A DNA stretch of 64,000 bases from Rubrivivax rivuli (GTDB lineage: Bacteria; Pseudomonadota; Gammaproteobacteria; Burkholderiales; Burkholderiaceae_C), in NCBI RefSeq assembly GCF_004016505.1, contig NZ_SACR01000002.1:434001-498000 (forward strand), given 5' to 3'. The notes beneath the pieces were generated by a model. The model was given only the letters and a program-made list of their open reading frames with translations, did not search any database and was not told where the DNA came from. Each line of letters opens with the position of its first letter. The first letter of the stretch is position 1. Position numbers and translations under genes: made by a program. Below are positions 38,272 through 47,319 of the stretch, in pieces.

Positions 38272-38766
38272 GTGCGTCTGCCTTTTCCGAACTTTGTGCG
38301 TCGTGCCCCGGGGCGCGGCCGCAGCGTCCTGCCGGCGCACGGCCGGGAGGCGGGCTTCACCCTCATCGAACTGATGATCGCCGTGGCCATCGTCGGCATC
38401 CTGGCGGCCGTGGCCTACCCCCAATACACCAGCTACGTGACGCGCAGCCGCCTGGCTGAGGCCACCGGCACGCTCAGCGTCACGCGGGTGCGCATGGAGC
38501 AGTACTACCAGGACAACCGCAACTACGGCGCCAGCGCCTGCGGCGTGGCCATGCCCACGGGCGACTACTTCACCTACACCTGCGGCTGGGGCGCCACCTC
38601 GTCCAACCAGTCCTTCGTGCTCACGGCCACCGGCAAGTCCAGCGCCAGCATGGGCGGCTACACCTTCACCGTGAACCAGGACAACCTCCAGCGCACCACC
38701 GCCTTCACGGGCGCCAGTGGCTTGCCCGTGAACTGCTGGCTGAGGCGCGCAGGCGACACATGCTGA
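38272..38766 (+). CDS. pilE: Type IV pilin-like protein (PilE family)
   Basis: Type IV pilin or minor pilin, 164 residues, starting at GTG (38272) after GAGGAG. It has a long, basic 27-residue leader and the prepilin site EAG|FTLIELMIAVAIVGILAAVAYPQY with Glu at +5. The globular domain has the PilE-type EATGTLSVTRVRMEQYYQDNRNY and two cysteine pairs (ACG...YTCG and NCW...DTC). It overlaps the next gene by seven bases and heads the minor-pilin operon. Whether it is the major subunit is unclear; the context suggests a minor pilin. Confidence 0.88.
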   Translation: MRLPFPNFVRRAPGRGRSVLPAHGREAGFTLIELMIAVAIVGILAAVAYPQYTSYVTRSRLAEATGTLSVTRVRMEQYYQDNRNYGASACGVAMPTGDYFTYTCGWGATSSNQSFVLTATGKSSASMGGYTFTVNQDNLQRTTAFTGASGLPVNCWLRRAGDTC

Positions 38767-39293
38767 AACTCGTGCGCGCTCGGTGCAGCCCCGGCCACCG
38801 CCAGGCGGCCCGGGGGCTCACGCTCATCGAGCTGATGATCACGATCGCCGTGCTGGCCATCGGCCTGGCCCTGGCCGCCCCGACCTTCACGCAGCAGATC
38901 GCCAACTACCGGCTGCGCACGGCCTCCGAGAGCATCATCAACGGCCTGAACTACGCCCGCGCCGAAGCCGTGCGGCGCAACTCGCCGGTGAGCTTCACGC
39001 TCAGCGACACGGGTTCAGGCTGGACCGTGGCGCAGGTCAGCCCCGCCACCACGCTGCAGCAGCGTGCGGCCGGTGATTCGCCGGGTGTCAGCGCCACCTC
39101 CACCACCGCGAGCCGCGCCGTGACCTTCACCGCGACCGGCTTCGTCGATGGCAGCGGCACACGCATGAGCCAGATCAACCTGGCGAGTTCGGCCGCCAAC
39201 ACCGAAACCCGCCGCATCGACATCTTCGGCGGTGGCCTCATCCGGGCCTGTGACCCGGCAGTCACGGCCGCTGGCGACCCGCGGAGATGCTGA
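38760..39293 (+). CDS. fimT: Minor pilin FimT/GspH type
   Basis: Minor pilin of the priming complex, 177 residues. The class III leader ends in QAARG|LTLIELMITIAVLAIGLALAAPTF. The following IANYRLRTASESIINGLNYARAEAVRRNSPVSFTL is the GspH/FimT signature. Leu replaces Phe at +1 of the mature protein, which prepilin peptidase tolerates. Overlaps pilE and pilV, consistent with a coupled operon. Confidence 0.88.
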   Translation: MLKLVRARCSPGHRQAARGLTLIELMITIAVLAIGLALAAPTFTQQIANYRLRTASESIINGLNYARAEAVRRNSPVSFTLSDTGSGWTVAQVSPATTLQQRAAGDSPGVSATSTTASRAVTFTATGFVDGSGTRMSQINLASSAANTETRRIDIFGGGLIRACDPAVTAAGDPRRC

Positions 39294-39787
39294 TGGGCAT
39301 GCACAAGCGCTCAGCCGCATGCCGCGTGCCCTGCGCACGGAGGGGCGGTTTCACGATGATCGAGGTGCTGGTCGCCCTGCTCGTGTTCTCGCTGGGGGTG
39401 CTGGCGCTGGTGTCCATCCAGGCCACGGCCACGCGCATGGCCGGCGACGCCCGTGACCGTGCCGTGGCCACTTTCCTGGCCGACCAGCTGCTGGCCCGCA
39501 TGCTGATCGCCGACCCCGCCACGGCCACCACCTTCCAGCACAAACCGTCGGGCACCACGGCCTGCAACCCCAGCGGCGCGGAGTCGACCAACGCGGTGGT
39601 CACCGGCTGGCTCGCCGAGGTGCTCCGGCAGTTGCCCAACGCCACCGCCGGCTTGCAGCAGATCGTGGTGGTGCCCCCCTCGGCGCCCGACATCACTGCG
39701 CGCGTCATCGTCACCCTGTGCTGGCAGAACGGCAACGATGCGCCGCGCAGCCTGTCGGTCAGCAACCAAGTGCAGTGGCAACTATGA
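39287..39787 (+). CDS. pilV: Type IV pilus minor pilin PilV
   Basis: Minor pilin, 166 residues from the first ATG (MLMGMHKRSAACRVPCARRGG). ATGs at 39293 and 39299 are alternatives, and GGAG at about 39282 fits the second best. The prepilin site is RRGG|FTMIEVLVALLVFSLGVLALVSIQ with Glu at +5, followed by DRAVATFLADQLLARM, the usual PilV helix. It ends in ATGA overlap with pilW. Confidence 0.92.
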   Translation: MLMGMHKRSAACRVPCARRGGFTMIEVLVALLVFSLGVLALVSIQATATRMAGDARDRAVATFLADQLLARMLIADPATATTFQHKPSGTTACNPSGAESTNAVVTGWLAEVLRQLPNATAGLQQIVVVPPSAPDITARVIVTLCWQNGNDAPRSLSVSNQVQWQL

Positions 39788-41010
39788 ACCCCGCCCACCG
39801 CAGGCCCGCACGCGCCGGCCGCAACGCAGCGGGCGGCTTCACGCTGGTGGAGTTGATGGTCGCGCTGACCATCGGCCTCGTGCTCGCGCTGGCGGTCAGC
39901 CTCTCGATGCTGACCATGGGGCGGCAGTTCCGCGTGGTCGGCTCCACATCGGCCGCCCAGGTCAACGCGCAACTGGCGCTGTCCTTGATCGACAGCGCCG
40001 GGCGCACCGCTGGCGCCGGTCTCTTCAGCAACGGCCAGCCGGTCTGCATGAGCTTCAATGCCGCTTACGGCGGCACGGTCAAGTCCAACGGCGCACCGCT
40101 GATGCCGGCGCGCATCATCGACGGCGGCAGCGACACGGCCTCGGACCGGCTCGTCTTCTCGGCCTCCAGCGCCATCGGTCCGCTCTCGGGCATGCCGGTG
40201 ATGGATGCCATGGCTTCTTCGGCGGCCGACATCGTGGTCACCGACGGCGGGCTCATCGCCGCCAACGACCTGGCCATCGTCGGTGTGCCCGGTTCAGCCG
40301 CCGTGCCCTGCACCCTGTTCCAGGTGACGGCCACACCGACCTCCGGCGTGTCCTGCGGCGGCAACGCCAGCCAGTGCAAGACCCTCGCGCGCACCGCAGG
40401 CGGCAACTACAACCCGTCGGCTGGCACCTTCGCGAACGAACCGCGCTACGGCTTCGCCGACGCACCCCCGGTCTTCGGCCCGGCGGTGGTGATGGGCCTG
40501 GGCACCAACTTCCGCCAGCAGGCCTTCGCCGTGCTCTGCGAGACGCTGGTCGAATACAACGCCTTCATCGACAACCCCGCCTGCACCACCGGCCCGCTGG
40601 ACTTCAGCGGTGGCGCCAACGCGCTGGTCACCGACGTGGTGCTGCTGCAGGCCCAGTACGGCATCAGCGCCACGGCCAGCAGCGACGTGGTCACCAACTG
40701 GGTCGACGCCAAGACGGTCGGCGGTGTCAACTGGGCCAGCCCCACGGCAGCCAACGTGGGCCGCATCAAGGCGGTGCGCGTGGTCATCGTCTCGCGCTCG
40801 AAAGAGGCGGCCGGGGAGGACGTCACCCCCGCCAGTTGCACCAACGACGCCGGCGTGGCGAACGTCGGCCCCTGCTCCTTCAACGACGCCGAGGCTCCCG
40901 TGATCGACCTCAGCGCCACCAGCACCCCCAGCGGCTCGAACTGGCGGCGTTACCGCTATCGCGTCCAGCAGGCGGTGATTCCGCTGCGCAACGTGATCTG
41001 GAGCAACTGA
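39784..41010 (+). CDS. pilW: Type IV pilus assembly protein PilW
   Basis: Large minor pilin of the priming and tip complex, 408 residues. The ATG at 39784 overlaps the pilV stop. The prepilin site is AAGG|FTLVELMVALTIGLVLALAVSLSM. A large Cys-containing C-terminal domain follows, ending in WRRYRYRVQQAVIPLRNVIWSN, which is the conserved PilW end. Its stop overlaps the pilX start as TGATG. Confidence 0.93.
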   Translation: MNPAHRRPARAGRNAAGGFTLVELMVALTIGLVLALAVSLSMLTMGRQFRVVGSTSAAQVNAQLALSLIDSAGRTAGAGLFSNGQPVCMSFNAAYGGTVKSNGAPLMPARIIDGGSDTASDRLVFSASSAIGPLSGMPVMDAMASSAADIVVTDGGLIAANDLAIVGVPGSAAVPCTLFQVTATPTSGVSCGGNASQCKTLARTAGGNYNPSAGTFANEPRYGFADAPPVFGPAVVMGLGTNFRQQAFAVLCETLVEYNAFIDNPACTTGPLDFSGGANALVTDVVLLQAQYGISATASSDVVTNWVDAKTVGGVNWASPTAANVGRIKAVRVVIVSRSKEAAGEDVTPASCTNDAGVANVGPCSFNDAEAPVIDLSATSTPSGSNWRRYRYRVQQAVIPLRNVIWSN

Positions 41011-41645
41011 TGGCGCCCCTCATGGCCACCCGGCCCGCACGCACCCGCGCAGCCCAGGCACGCGCCGGCTTGAAGCAGCGCGCGCGGGGCATGGTGCTGC
41101 TGGTGGTGCTGGTGGTGCTCGCCCTGCTGCTGCTGGCCGGTGCTGGCGCCCTGCGCGCGGTGGACTCGGGCAACGTCATCGCCGGCAACTTCTCGTTCCA
41201 GCAGGCCGCCATGCAATCGGCCGACCGCGCCCTGACCGATGCGCTGAACACCGCAGCAGGCGCCGTGATCGCTGGCGGCGGCAACACAAACGTCGCCAAC
41301 CGCTACTTCAGCACCCGGCAGGGCGCCGTGGACGCACGCGGCTTTCCAACCTCCATCAACTGGGACAACGTGGGCTGCGTCGACCCCGCAGGCACCGTGA
41401 TCGGCAACTGCGCCGCTGACGACGGCAACTACCGCATCCAGTACGTCATCGAGCGCCTGTGCAACAGCAACCCGACGCTCACCGACATCAACGACATCCG
41501 TGCCAAGTGCGAGCACGAAGCCAGCGCAGGCGTGGTGTCGGCCTTCAACATCCAGCTGCGCTACCGCGTGATCATGCGCGTGCGTGGCCCCCGCGGCACC
41601 GAGCAGTGGTTCGAAGCCATGGTCTCCGGTCCGGCCTCCAGCTGA
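41010..41645 (+). CDS. pilX: Type IV pilus assembly protein PilX
   Basis: Minor pilin-like protein, 211 residues, start at 41010. It has a hydrophobic N-terminal helix (GMVLLVVLVVLALLLLAGAGALRAV) with no Glu at +5, as is common for PilX. NVIAGNFSFQQAAMQSADRALTDAL is the family segment, and the last strand carries RVIMRVRGPRGTEQWFEAMVS. The position between pilW and pilY1 is standard. Confidence 0.92.
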   Translation: MAPLMATRPARTRAAQARAGLKQRARGMVLLVVLVVLALLLLAGAGALRAVDSGNVIAGNFSFQQAAMQSADRALTDALNTAAGAVIAGGGNTNVANRYFSTRQGAVDARGFPTSINWDNVGCVDPAGTVIGNCAADDGNYRIQYVIERLCNSNPTLTDINDIRAKCEHEASAGVVSAFNIQLRYRVIMRVRGPRGTEQWFEAMVSGPASS

Positions 41646-41703
41646 AGCCCCCGCACGCCCCGCAACGCTGCAAGCAGCAGACCTGCCCCTCCGGGAGTTC
41701 CAC

Positions 41704-44700
41704 ATGATGCCTACGTCTCACTGCACCTTCGCGGGCCGTCCGGCCACGGCGGTCCACGCCGTCGGTGCCCTGTTCATTGCTGCACTGCTGCTCGCCGGCC
41801 CTGCACAGGCGCAGAGCATCAACGACGTGCCGATGGCCGTGAAGAACAACGTGCCGGCCAACTTCATGTTCATGCTGGACAGTTCGGGCTCGATGCTGCA
41901 CGTCGTGCCCGACGCCCCCTACAGCGAGACGGCCACCTACAGCTTCACCTGCACCGCGGCACAGACCATCGCGGCCGGCTCGCTGATCACCTTGAACGTG
42001 ACCACCAGCGGCACCCCGAGCGGCATCCCCCAGTTCCGGGTCGGTTCGTCCACCACCAACTTCCGCCATGTCAGCCTGGGTTCGGGCACGGGCCGCTGCT
42101 TCAACAACACCGCGACCTATCCCGCCAGGCTGGTGGGCACCAGCGACGTGGGCACGACCACGGGCCGCTACACCGGGCACTTCCTGAACTGGTATTTCGG
42201 CGTCTACGACGGCCCGGGCAGCGGCTGGCCCACGGGCAGTGCCGCACGCAAGAGGCTCACTTCGGGTGCCCTGGCCAGCAACCGGTGGGAAGTGGCCAAG
42301 CGTTCCGCCATCGCCGTCATCGGCGGCCTGCCGGTGCCGGCCACCGTGGGCGGCGCCCCGCTGGTGCGCGTGGGCCTCAGCACCTATGCCTCAGGAGGCA
42401 ACGGCGGCGGTGCGCTGAGGTACGCGATGAGCGACCTGACCAGCGCTGCGCGCAGCACGCTCACGGGCACCACCATCCCGACCTTGGCCGAGCCCTCCGG
42501 CTTCACGCCGCTGGCCACCACGCTCGCCGACATCGGCCGCTACATGTCCACCGGCTACAACGGCAACATCACGGCCGGCAGTGTCAGCGGCGTCAACATC
42601 GACAACTTCTTCAAGAAGAACGGCACGGACACCACCGCGCTGGGCACCAACGCCTGCCTGGCGGGCACACCGGTGTCGTGCAGCAGCACGTCCGCCACCG
42701 AGGCGCAGAAGCCCATTCAGCAGTGGTGCCAGCGCTCCTACGCCTTCCTCGTGACCGACGGACGCCCCACCTACGACCGAAGCTTCAACCGCAACGAGTA
42801 CCTGCGCGACTACGACGGCGACTGCAAGGGCCCCCTGGCGGCCAACTGCGTCGGCGGCACCGAGTCGACCGCCATCGCCAACTGGGACCGCAAGACGGCG
42901 CGCTTGCCCTATGAGAGCGTCAGCGGTTCGCAGGTGGGTTCGGATTACCTGGACGACATCGCGAAGGCGCTGTTCGACGTGGACCTGCGCCCGGACCTCC
43001 TGTCGCCCAACCCGACGACGCGGCCGAAGAAGAACAACCTGCTGACCTACACCATCGGCTTCGCCGACGAGGCGGTGGAGAACGACCCGCTGCTGATCAA
43101 CACGGCCGCGCAGGGTGGCGGCCTGTTCCTCAATGCGGCTGACGGCACCTCTCTGACCGCTGCCTTCCAGCGCGTGATCACCGACGCCTTCGCGAAGGAC
43201 GCTGCCGCTGCGGCCGTTGCGGTGGCGAACGCGCAGATCACGCTGAACAACGTGGGCTATGCCTCCAGCTACAACTCGGGCTCGTGGTACGGCGATCTCG
43301 CCGCCTATTCGCTGGACACCAGCACCGGCCTGCAGACGGGTGCCGACATCTGGTCGCTGCGCGAACGGCTCGCCGCGCAGACCCCCAACAGCCGCAAGAT
43401 CGCCACCTTCAACGGCACGGCCGGGGTCGTCTTCAGGGACACCCTGGCCTACACCGGCAAACCGGCCTCGCTGACGGGCGCCGTCATCAACTACCTGCGC
43501 GGCGACCGCACGGGCGAAGGCACCACGTTTCGCCAGCGCCAGGATGTGCTCGGCGACATCATCAACGCCGAACCGGTGGTGGTGAACTACGCCGGCAACG
43601 TGCCCATCGTCTTCCAGGGCGCCAACGACGGCATGCTGCACGTGGTGGACGGGCGCACCGACGCCTCGGTGGCCACCCGAGGCCAGGAACTGTGGGCCTA
43701 TGTCCCCAAGCTCCTGCACGGCACGCTGTCCGAACTGACCAACGTCAACTACACCCACCGCTACTACATCGACGGCACGCCGGCTGCAGCCGACGTGACG
43801 GGTCTGGGCGGCATGAGCAAGCTGCTCGTCGGCGGCCTGGGCAAGGGCGGCCGCGGCTACTACGCCCTCGACATCTCCAGCTACACCGCCAGCTCCGAGG
43901 CCGACGCCGCCAGCAAGGTGAAATGGGAAGTCAGCCCCTCGGGCATGGGCTATTCCTTCGGCACGCCCTTGATCGTGAAGGTGGGCGGCACCTGGCGCGT
44001 GGTGGTGGCCTCGGGTTTCGATGCGTCGGTGTCGGGCCGGGTCTGGGTGCTCAACGCAGCCGATGGCAGCATCGTGAAGACCATCGACACCGGCGTCACC
44101 GGCTCGGGCCTCGCGCACCTGGGCAAGCTGGCGAACGTCGCGCCGGACGCCGACACCTCCTACGTCTGGGGCGCCGACAACCTGGGCAACGTCTGGCGCT
44201 TCGACATCACGGGCAGCGGCAGCAGCGCCGCCGTGCTCATCGCCTCGCTGGTGGACGATGGCGGCTCGCTGGCCCAGCCCGTGACCTCCGCCCCCGAGGT
44301 GAGCCAGGTCTCGGGCAGCACCACGCGCTTCGTGGTGCAACTCGGCACCGGGCGCTACCTGGCCGATGCCGATGTTCCGGGCACCGGCGCCAATGCAGAG
44401 GCCACGCAGCGACAGAGCATCTACGGCCTGGTGGATGACGTCACGCTCACCGGCGTGGCAGCGCGCATCACCAACATGCGCGGCACCAACGGCAGCAACT
44501 GCCCCGCCGGTGGCGGCAACGGCTCGCTGGTCTGCCAGGCGCTCACCTACAACAGCAGCACCGACACCTACCAGGCCACCACGCACGCGGTCGATCTGGG
44601 CTCGGGGCGCGGCTGGTACCTCGATCTGCCGACCTCCAGCACGCCTGCAGGCCGCCACATGATCAACGGCCGCATCGTCAGCAAGCCCGCGCTCACCAGC

Positions 44701-45012
44701 AGCGGCACGCTCACGCTCACCGTCAACATCCCCACCAACGTGCAGTGCGACCCGGGCGGCCGCTCGTGGTTCTTGGCGCTGAACGGCGCCACCGGCGGCG
44801 CCGTGGTGCGCAACGTCGGCGGCAACACCTACTACGACGCGGGCTATTTCCTGGGCTATGCCCTGGCCAGCCGCCCCGTGATCGTCACCACCTCGGCCGG
44901 CAAACGCGCGCTGATCCGCATGTCCGACAAGACGGTGCGGGCACCCGAGGTGCCGGAGCCTGCCTCGACCGCGGCCCAATGGCGCCGCATCTACTGGCGG
45001 CCCGTGAACTGA
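41704..45012 (+). CDS. pilY1: PilY1-family pilus tip adhesin
   Basis: Large pilus-tip protein with roles in pilus stability, adhesion and surface sensing. The start at 41704 (MMPTSHCTFAGRPAT) follows GGGAG; 1102 residues. A signal peptide ends near AQAQS (residue 38). A von Willebrand A-like region carries a MIDAS-type DSSGS (D59, S61, S63), with YAFLVTDGRPTYD further on. The C-terminal beta-propeller shows VFQGANDGMLHVVDG, GMSKLLVGGLGKGGRGYYALDIS and YVWGADNLGNVWRFDI. The loop before GADNLGN lacks the DxDxDxxxD calcium site described in Pseudomonas PilY1. Last gene of the minor-pilin operon. Confidence 0.94.
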   Translation: MMPTSHCTFAGRPATAVHAVGALFIAALLLAGPAQAQSINDVPMAVKNNVPANFMFMLDSSGSMLHVVPDAPYSETATYSFTCTAAQTIAAGSLITLNVTTSGTPSGIPQFRVGSSTTNFRHVSLGSGTGRCFNNTATYPARLVGTSDVGTTTGRYTGHFLNWYFGVYDGPGSGWPTGSAARKRLTSGALASNRWEVAKRSAIAVIGGLPVPATVGGAPLVRVGLSTYASGGNGGGALRYAMSDLTSAARSTLTGTTIPTLAEPSGFTPLATTLADIGRYMSTGYNGNITAGSVSGVNIDNFFKKNGTDTTALGTNACLAGTPVSCSSTSATEAQKPIQQWCQRSYAFLVTDGRPTYDRSFNRNEYLRDYDGDCKGPLAANCVGGTESTAIANWDRKTARLPYESVSGSQVGSDYLDDIAKALFDVDLRPDLLSPNPTTRPKKNNLLTYTIGFADEAVENDPLLINTAAQGGGLFLNAADGTSLTAAFQRVITDAFAKDAAAAAVAVANAQITLNNVGYASSYNSGSWYGDLAAYSLDTSTGLQTGADIWSLRERLAAQTPNSRKIATFNGTAGVVFRDTLAYTGKPASLTGAVINYLRGDRTGEGTTFRQRQDVLGDIINAEPVVVNYAGNVPIVFQGANDGMLHVVDGRTDASVATRGQELWAYVPKLLHGTLSELTNVNYTHRYYIDGTPAAADVTGLGGMSKLLVGGLGKGGRGYYALDISSYTASSEADAASKVKWEVSPSGMGYSFGTPLIVKVGGTWRVVVASGFDASVSGRVWVLNAADGSIVKTIDTGVTGSGLAHLGKLANVAPDADTSYVWGADNLGNVWRFDITGSGSSAAVLIASLVDDGGSLAQPVTSAPEVSQVSGSTTRFVVQLGTGRYLADADVPGTGANAEATQRQSIYGLVDDVTLTGVAARITNMRGTNGSNCPAGGGNGSLVCQALTYNSSTDTYQATTHAVDLGSGRGWYLDLPTSSTPAGRHMINGRIVSKPALTSSGTLTLTVNIPTNVQCDPGGRSWFLALNGATGGAVVRNVGGNTYYDAGYFLGYALASRPVIVTTSAGKRALIRMSDKTVRAPEVPEPASTAAQWRRIYWRPVN

Positions 45013-45034
45013 AGACCAGAGCCGGCAGCCGCCG

Positions 45035-45058
45035 GCCCGCCGTCTGGGCCCGGCGGGC
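45035..45058 (+). terminator. GC-rich hairpin after pilY1
   Basis: An 8-bp perfect stem, GCCCGCCG (45035-45042) and CGGCGGGC (45051-45058), 22 bases after the stop. A second small hairpin (ACCCCG/CGGGGT) lies near 45090-45107. Neither has a U run, so termination is unproven. Confidence 0.35.
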
Positions 45059-45112
45059 TGCACTTCGTGCCCACGCCCTGGCAGCTCGTCACCCCGCCCC
45101 TCGGGGTAACCC

Positions 45113-45139
45113 TTGCTTACCAGGGCTGCATGCCACAAT
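45113..45139 (+). promoter_or_regulatory. Candidate promoter of the mla operon
   Basis: TTGCTT (45113-45118) and CACAAT (45134-45139) are 15 bases apart, 55 bases before the proposed mlaF start. The match is moderate and the spacing short. Confidence 0.3.
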
Positions 45140-45193
45140 CTGCGCCCATCACATCGGCCACGACCGCCTGAGCACGCTCGGGCGCTGCCCCGC

Positions 45194-46003
45194 TTGACCA
45201 CCACGCCCTTCATCGAGATCGACCGCGTCACGTTCGGCTACGACAGCAGCCGCACGATCCTCAAGGACATCTCCTTGAAGTTCCCGCGGGGCCAGGTCAC
45301 CGCCATCCTCGGTGGATCGGGCTGCGGCAAGACCACGCTGATGCGCCTGATCGGCGGCGTGCACCGCCCCGACAGCGGCCGCGTCATCTTCGACGGCGAG
45401 GTGGTCGACACCCGCGATCGCGCCCAGCTCTACCGCCTGCGCCGCCGCCTGGGCATGCTCTTCCAGTTCGGCGCGCTCTTCACCGACCTCAGCGTCTTCG
45501 ACAACGTAGCCTTCCCGCTGCGCGAGCACACGCAGCTGCCCGAGGCCATGATCCGCGACATCGTGCTGATGAAGCTCAATGCGGTGGGCCTGCGGGGTGC
45601 GGCCGGGTTGCGCATCTCCGAGGTCTCGGGCGGCATGGCGCGCCGCATCGCGCTGGCCCGCGCCATCGCGCTCGACCCCGAGCTCATCATGTACGACGAG
45701 CCCTTCGCGGGCCTCGACCTCATCAGCATGGGCGTGGCCGCCAAGCTCATCCGCACGCTCAACGACGTGACAGGCGCCACCAGCCTCGTCATCAGCCACG
45801 ACGTGCCCGAGTGCATGGCGATCGCCGACTACGTGGTGCTGATGGCCACCGGCGGCCGCATCGTGGCCCAGGGCACGCCCAAGGAACTGATGGACAGCAT
45901 GGACCCCGAGACGCGCCAGTTCGTGCGCGGTGAACCCGACGGCCCGGTGAAGTTCCACTACCCCGCGCCCGAGATCGCGGCCGACTTCGGGGTGGCGCCA
46001 TGA
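45194..46003 (+). CDS. mlaF: Phospholipid ABC transporter ATP-binding protein MlaF
   Basis: ATPase of the Mla system, which moves phospholipids between inner and outer membrane. No ATG exists in the N-terminal part of the frame; TTG at 45194 (TTTPFIEIDRVTFGYDSSR) is the best start, giving 269 residues, and no strong ribosome site is visible. Motifs: Walker A GGSGCGKTT, FQFGALFTDLSVFDNVAFPLRE (MlaF-type), signature SGGMARR, Walker B LIMYDEPFAGLD, SHDVPE. mlaE overlaps as ATGA. Confidence 0.94.
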   Translation: MTTTPFIEIDRVTFGYDSSRTILKDISLKFPRGQVTAILGGSGCGKTTLMRLIGGVHRPDSGRVIFDGEVVDTRDRAQLYRLRRRLGMLFQFGALFTDLSVFDNVAFPLREHTQLPEAMIRDIVLMKLNAVGLRGAAGLRISEVSGGMARRIALARAIALDPELIMYDEPFAGLDLISMGVAAKLIRTLNDVTGATSLVISHDVPECMAIADYVVLMATGGRIVAQGTPKELMDSMDPETRQFVRGEPDGPVKFHYPAPEIAADFGVAP

Positions 46004-46782
46004 CCACCTTCCTGCAACAGCTGGGCGCCCGCACGCTCGACCAGTTCCGTGGCTGGGGCCATGCGGCCTTCTTCTTCCTGGAGGTGCTGCGCGCATTGCC
46101 GGCCTCGCTGCGGCGCTTCGGCCTCGTGGTGGCGCAGGTCTACGCCATCGGCAACCGCAGCCTCATCATCATCCTGGCCTCGGGCCTGGCGGTGGGTTTC
46201 GTGCTGGCGCTGCAGATGTACTACGCGCTGGTCACCTACGGCGCGGCCGAGAGCCTGGGCCTCATCGTGAACCTGGCGCTGGTGCGTGAACTCGGGCCGG
46301 TGGTGACGGCGCTGCTGTTCGCCGGGCGCGCCGGCACCTCGCTGACGGCCGAGATCGGCCTGATGAAGGCCGGCGAGCAGATCGCCGCGATGGAACTGAT
46401 GGCCATCGACCCCAAGGTGCGGGTGCTGGCGCCGCGCTTCATCGGCGGCATCGTCTCCATGCCCATCCTGGCCGTGCTGTTCTCGGCGGTGGGCATTCTC
46501 GGGGCCTACGTCGTGGCGGTGCTGCTGATCGGCGTGGACGCGGGCAACTTCTGGTCGATCATGCAGACGCGCGTGGACGTGTTCCGCGATGTCGGCAACG
46601 GTCTCGTGAAGGCCGCCGTCTTCGGCGTCATCTGCACGCTGGTGGCGCTGTACCAGGGCTTCGAGACCGAAGCCACGCCCGAGGGCGTGGCCTACGCCAC
46701 CACCCGCACGGTGGTCATCTCTTCGCTGTGGGTGCTGGGCATGGACTTCGTGCTGACCGCATTGATGTTCTCCACGCCCTGA
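46000..46782 (+). CDS. mlaE: Phospholipid ABC transporter permease MlaE
   Basis: Inner-membrane permease of the Mla transporter, 260 residues with five to six hydrophobic segments. Family regions include GNRSLIIILASGLAVGFVLALQMYYAL, VRELGPVVTALLFAGRAGTSLTAEIG, the coupling-helix stretch EQIAAMELMAIDPKVRVLAPRF, and YQGFETEATPEGVAYATTRTVV. The start overlaps the mlaF stop; mlaD follows after 30 bases. Confidence 0.96.
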   Translation: MTTFLQQLGARTLDQFRGWGHAAFFFLEVLRALPASLRRFGLVVAQVYAIGNRSLIIILASGLAVGFVLALQMYYALVTYGAAESLGLIVNLALVRELGPVVTALLFAGRAGTSLTAEIGLMKAGEQIAAMELMAIDPKVRVLAPRFIGGIVSMPILAVLFSAVGILGAYVVAVLLIGVDAGNFWSIMQTRVDVFRDVGNGLVKAAVFGVICTLVALYQGFETEATPEGVAYATTRTVVISSLWVLGMDFVLTALMFSTP

Positions 46783-46812
46783 CGGCGCAACAGGATTCAG
46801 GAGCTTTATCGC

Positions 46813-47319
46813 ATGGGCAAACGAAGCATCGAAACCCTCGTCGGGTTCTTCGTGCTGCTGGGCATGGCCGGGCTGGTGTTCCTGGCCATGAAGGCCGCCA
46901 ACCTGGGCAGCGTGGGCGGTGGCGACACCTACACGCTGAAGGCCAACTTCGACAACATCGGCGGCCTGAAGGTGCGCGCGCCGGTGCGCACCGCGGGCGT
47001 GACCGTGGGCCGCGTCACGGGCATCCAGCTCGACAGCAAGACCTACCAGGGCGTGGTGACGATGGAGATCGACCGCGTCTACCAGTTTCCGAAGGACTCG
47101 GCCGCAAAGATCCTCACCGCCGGCCTGCTGGGCGACCAGTACATCGGCCTGGAGCCCGGCGGCGACGATGCCAACCTCACCGCCGGCGCGCTGGTGCCGC
47201 AGACGCAATCGGCCGTGGTGCTGGAAAACCTCATCGGCCAGTTCCTCAGCAGCAAGGCCGAAACGCCGGCCGCGCCCGCAACGGGTGCAGCCCCGGCCGC
47301 CGCGGAGCCCGCGAAGTGA
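46813..47319 (+). CDS. mlaD: Phospholipid-binding MCE protein MlaD
   Basis: Hexameric MCE-ring protein anchored in the inner membrane that binds lipid and partners MlaFEB. It has 168 residues, with an AGGAG site ten bases before the ATG. A membrane helix (IETLVGFFVLLGMAGLVFLAM) is followed by the MCE domain (YTLKANFDNIGGLKVRAPVRTAGVTVGRV) and AKILTAGLLGDQYIGLEPGG. An Ala/Pro-rich tail follows. mlaA starts within its stop codon. Confidence 0.95.
   Translation: MGKRSIETLVGFFVLLGMAGLVFLAMKAANLGSVGGGDTYTLKANFDNIGGLKVRAPVRTAGVTVGRVTGIQLDSKTYQGVVTMEIDRVYQFPKDSAAKILTAGLLGDQYIGLEPGGDDANLTAGALVPQTQSAVVLENLIGQFLSSKAETPAAPATGAAPAAAEPAK

Noticed and set aside
42391..45231. A 946-codon minus-strand frame opposite pilY1
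   Set aside because: Shadow of pilY1 with biased composition (Gly, Arg, Val, His) and no ribosome site or domain.
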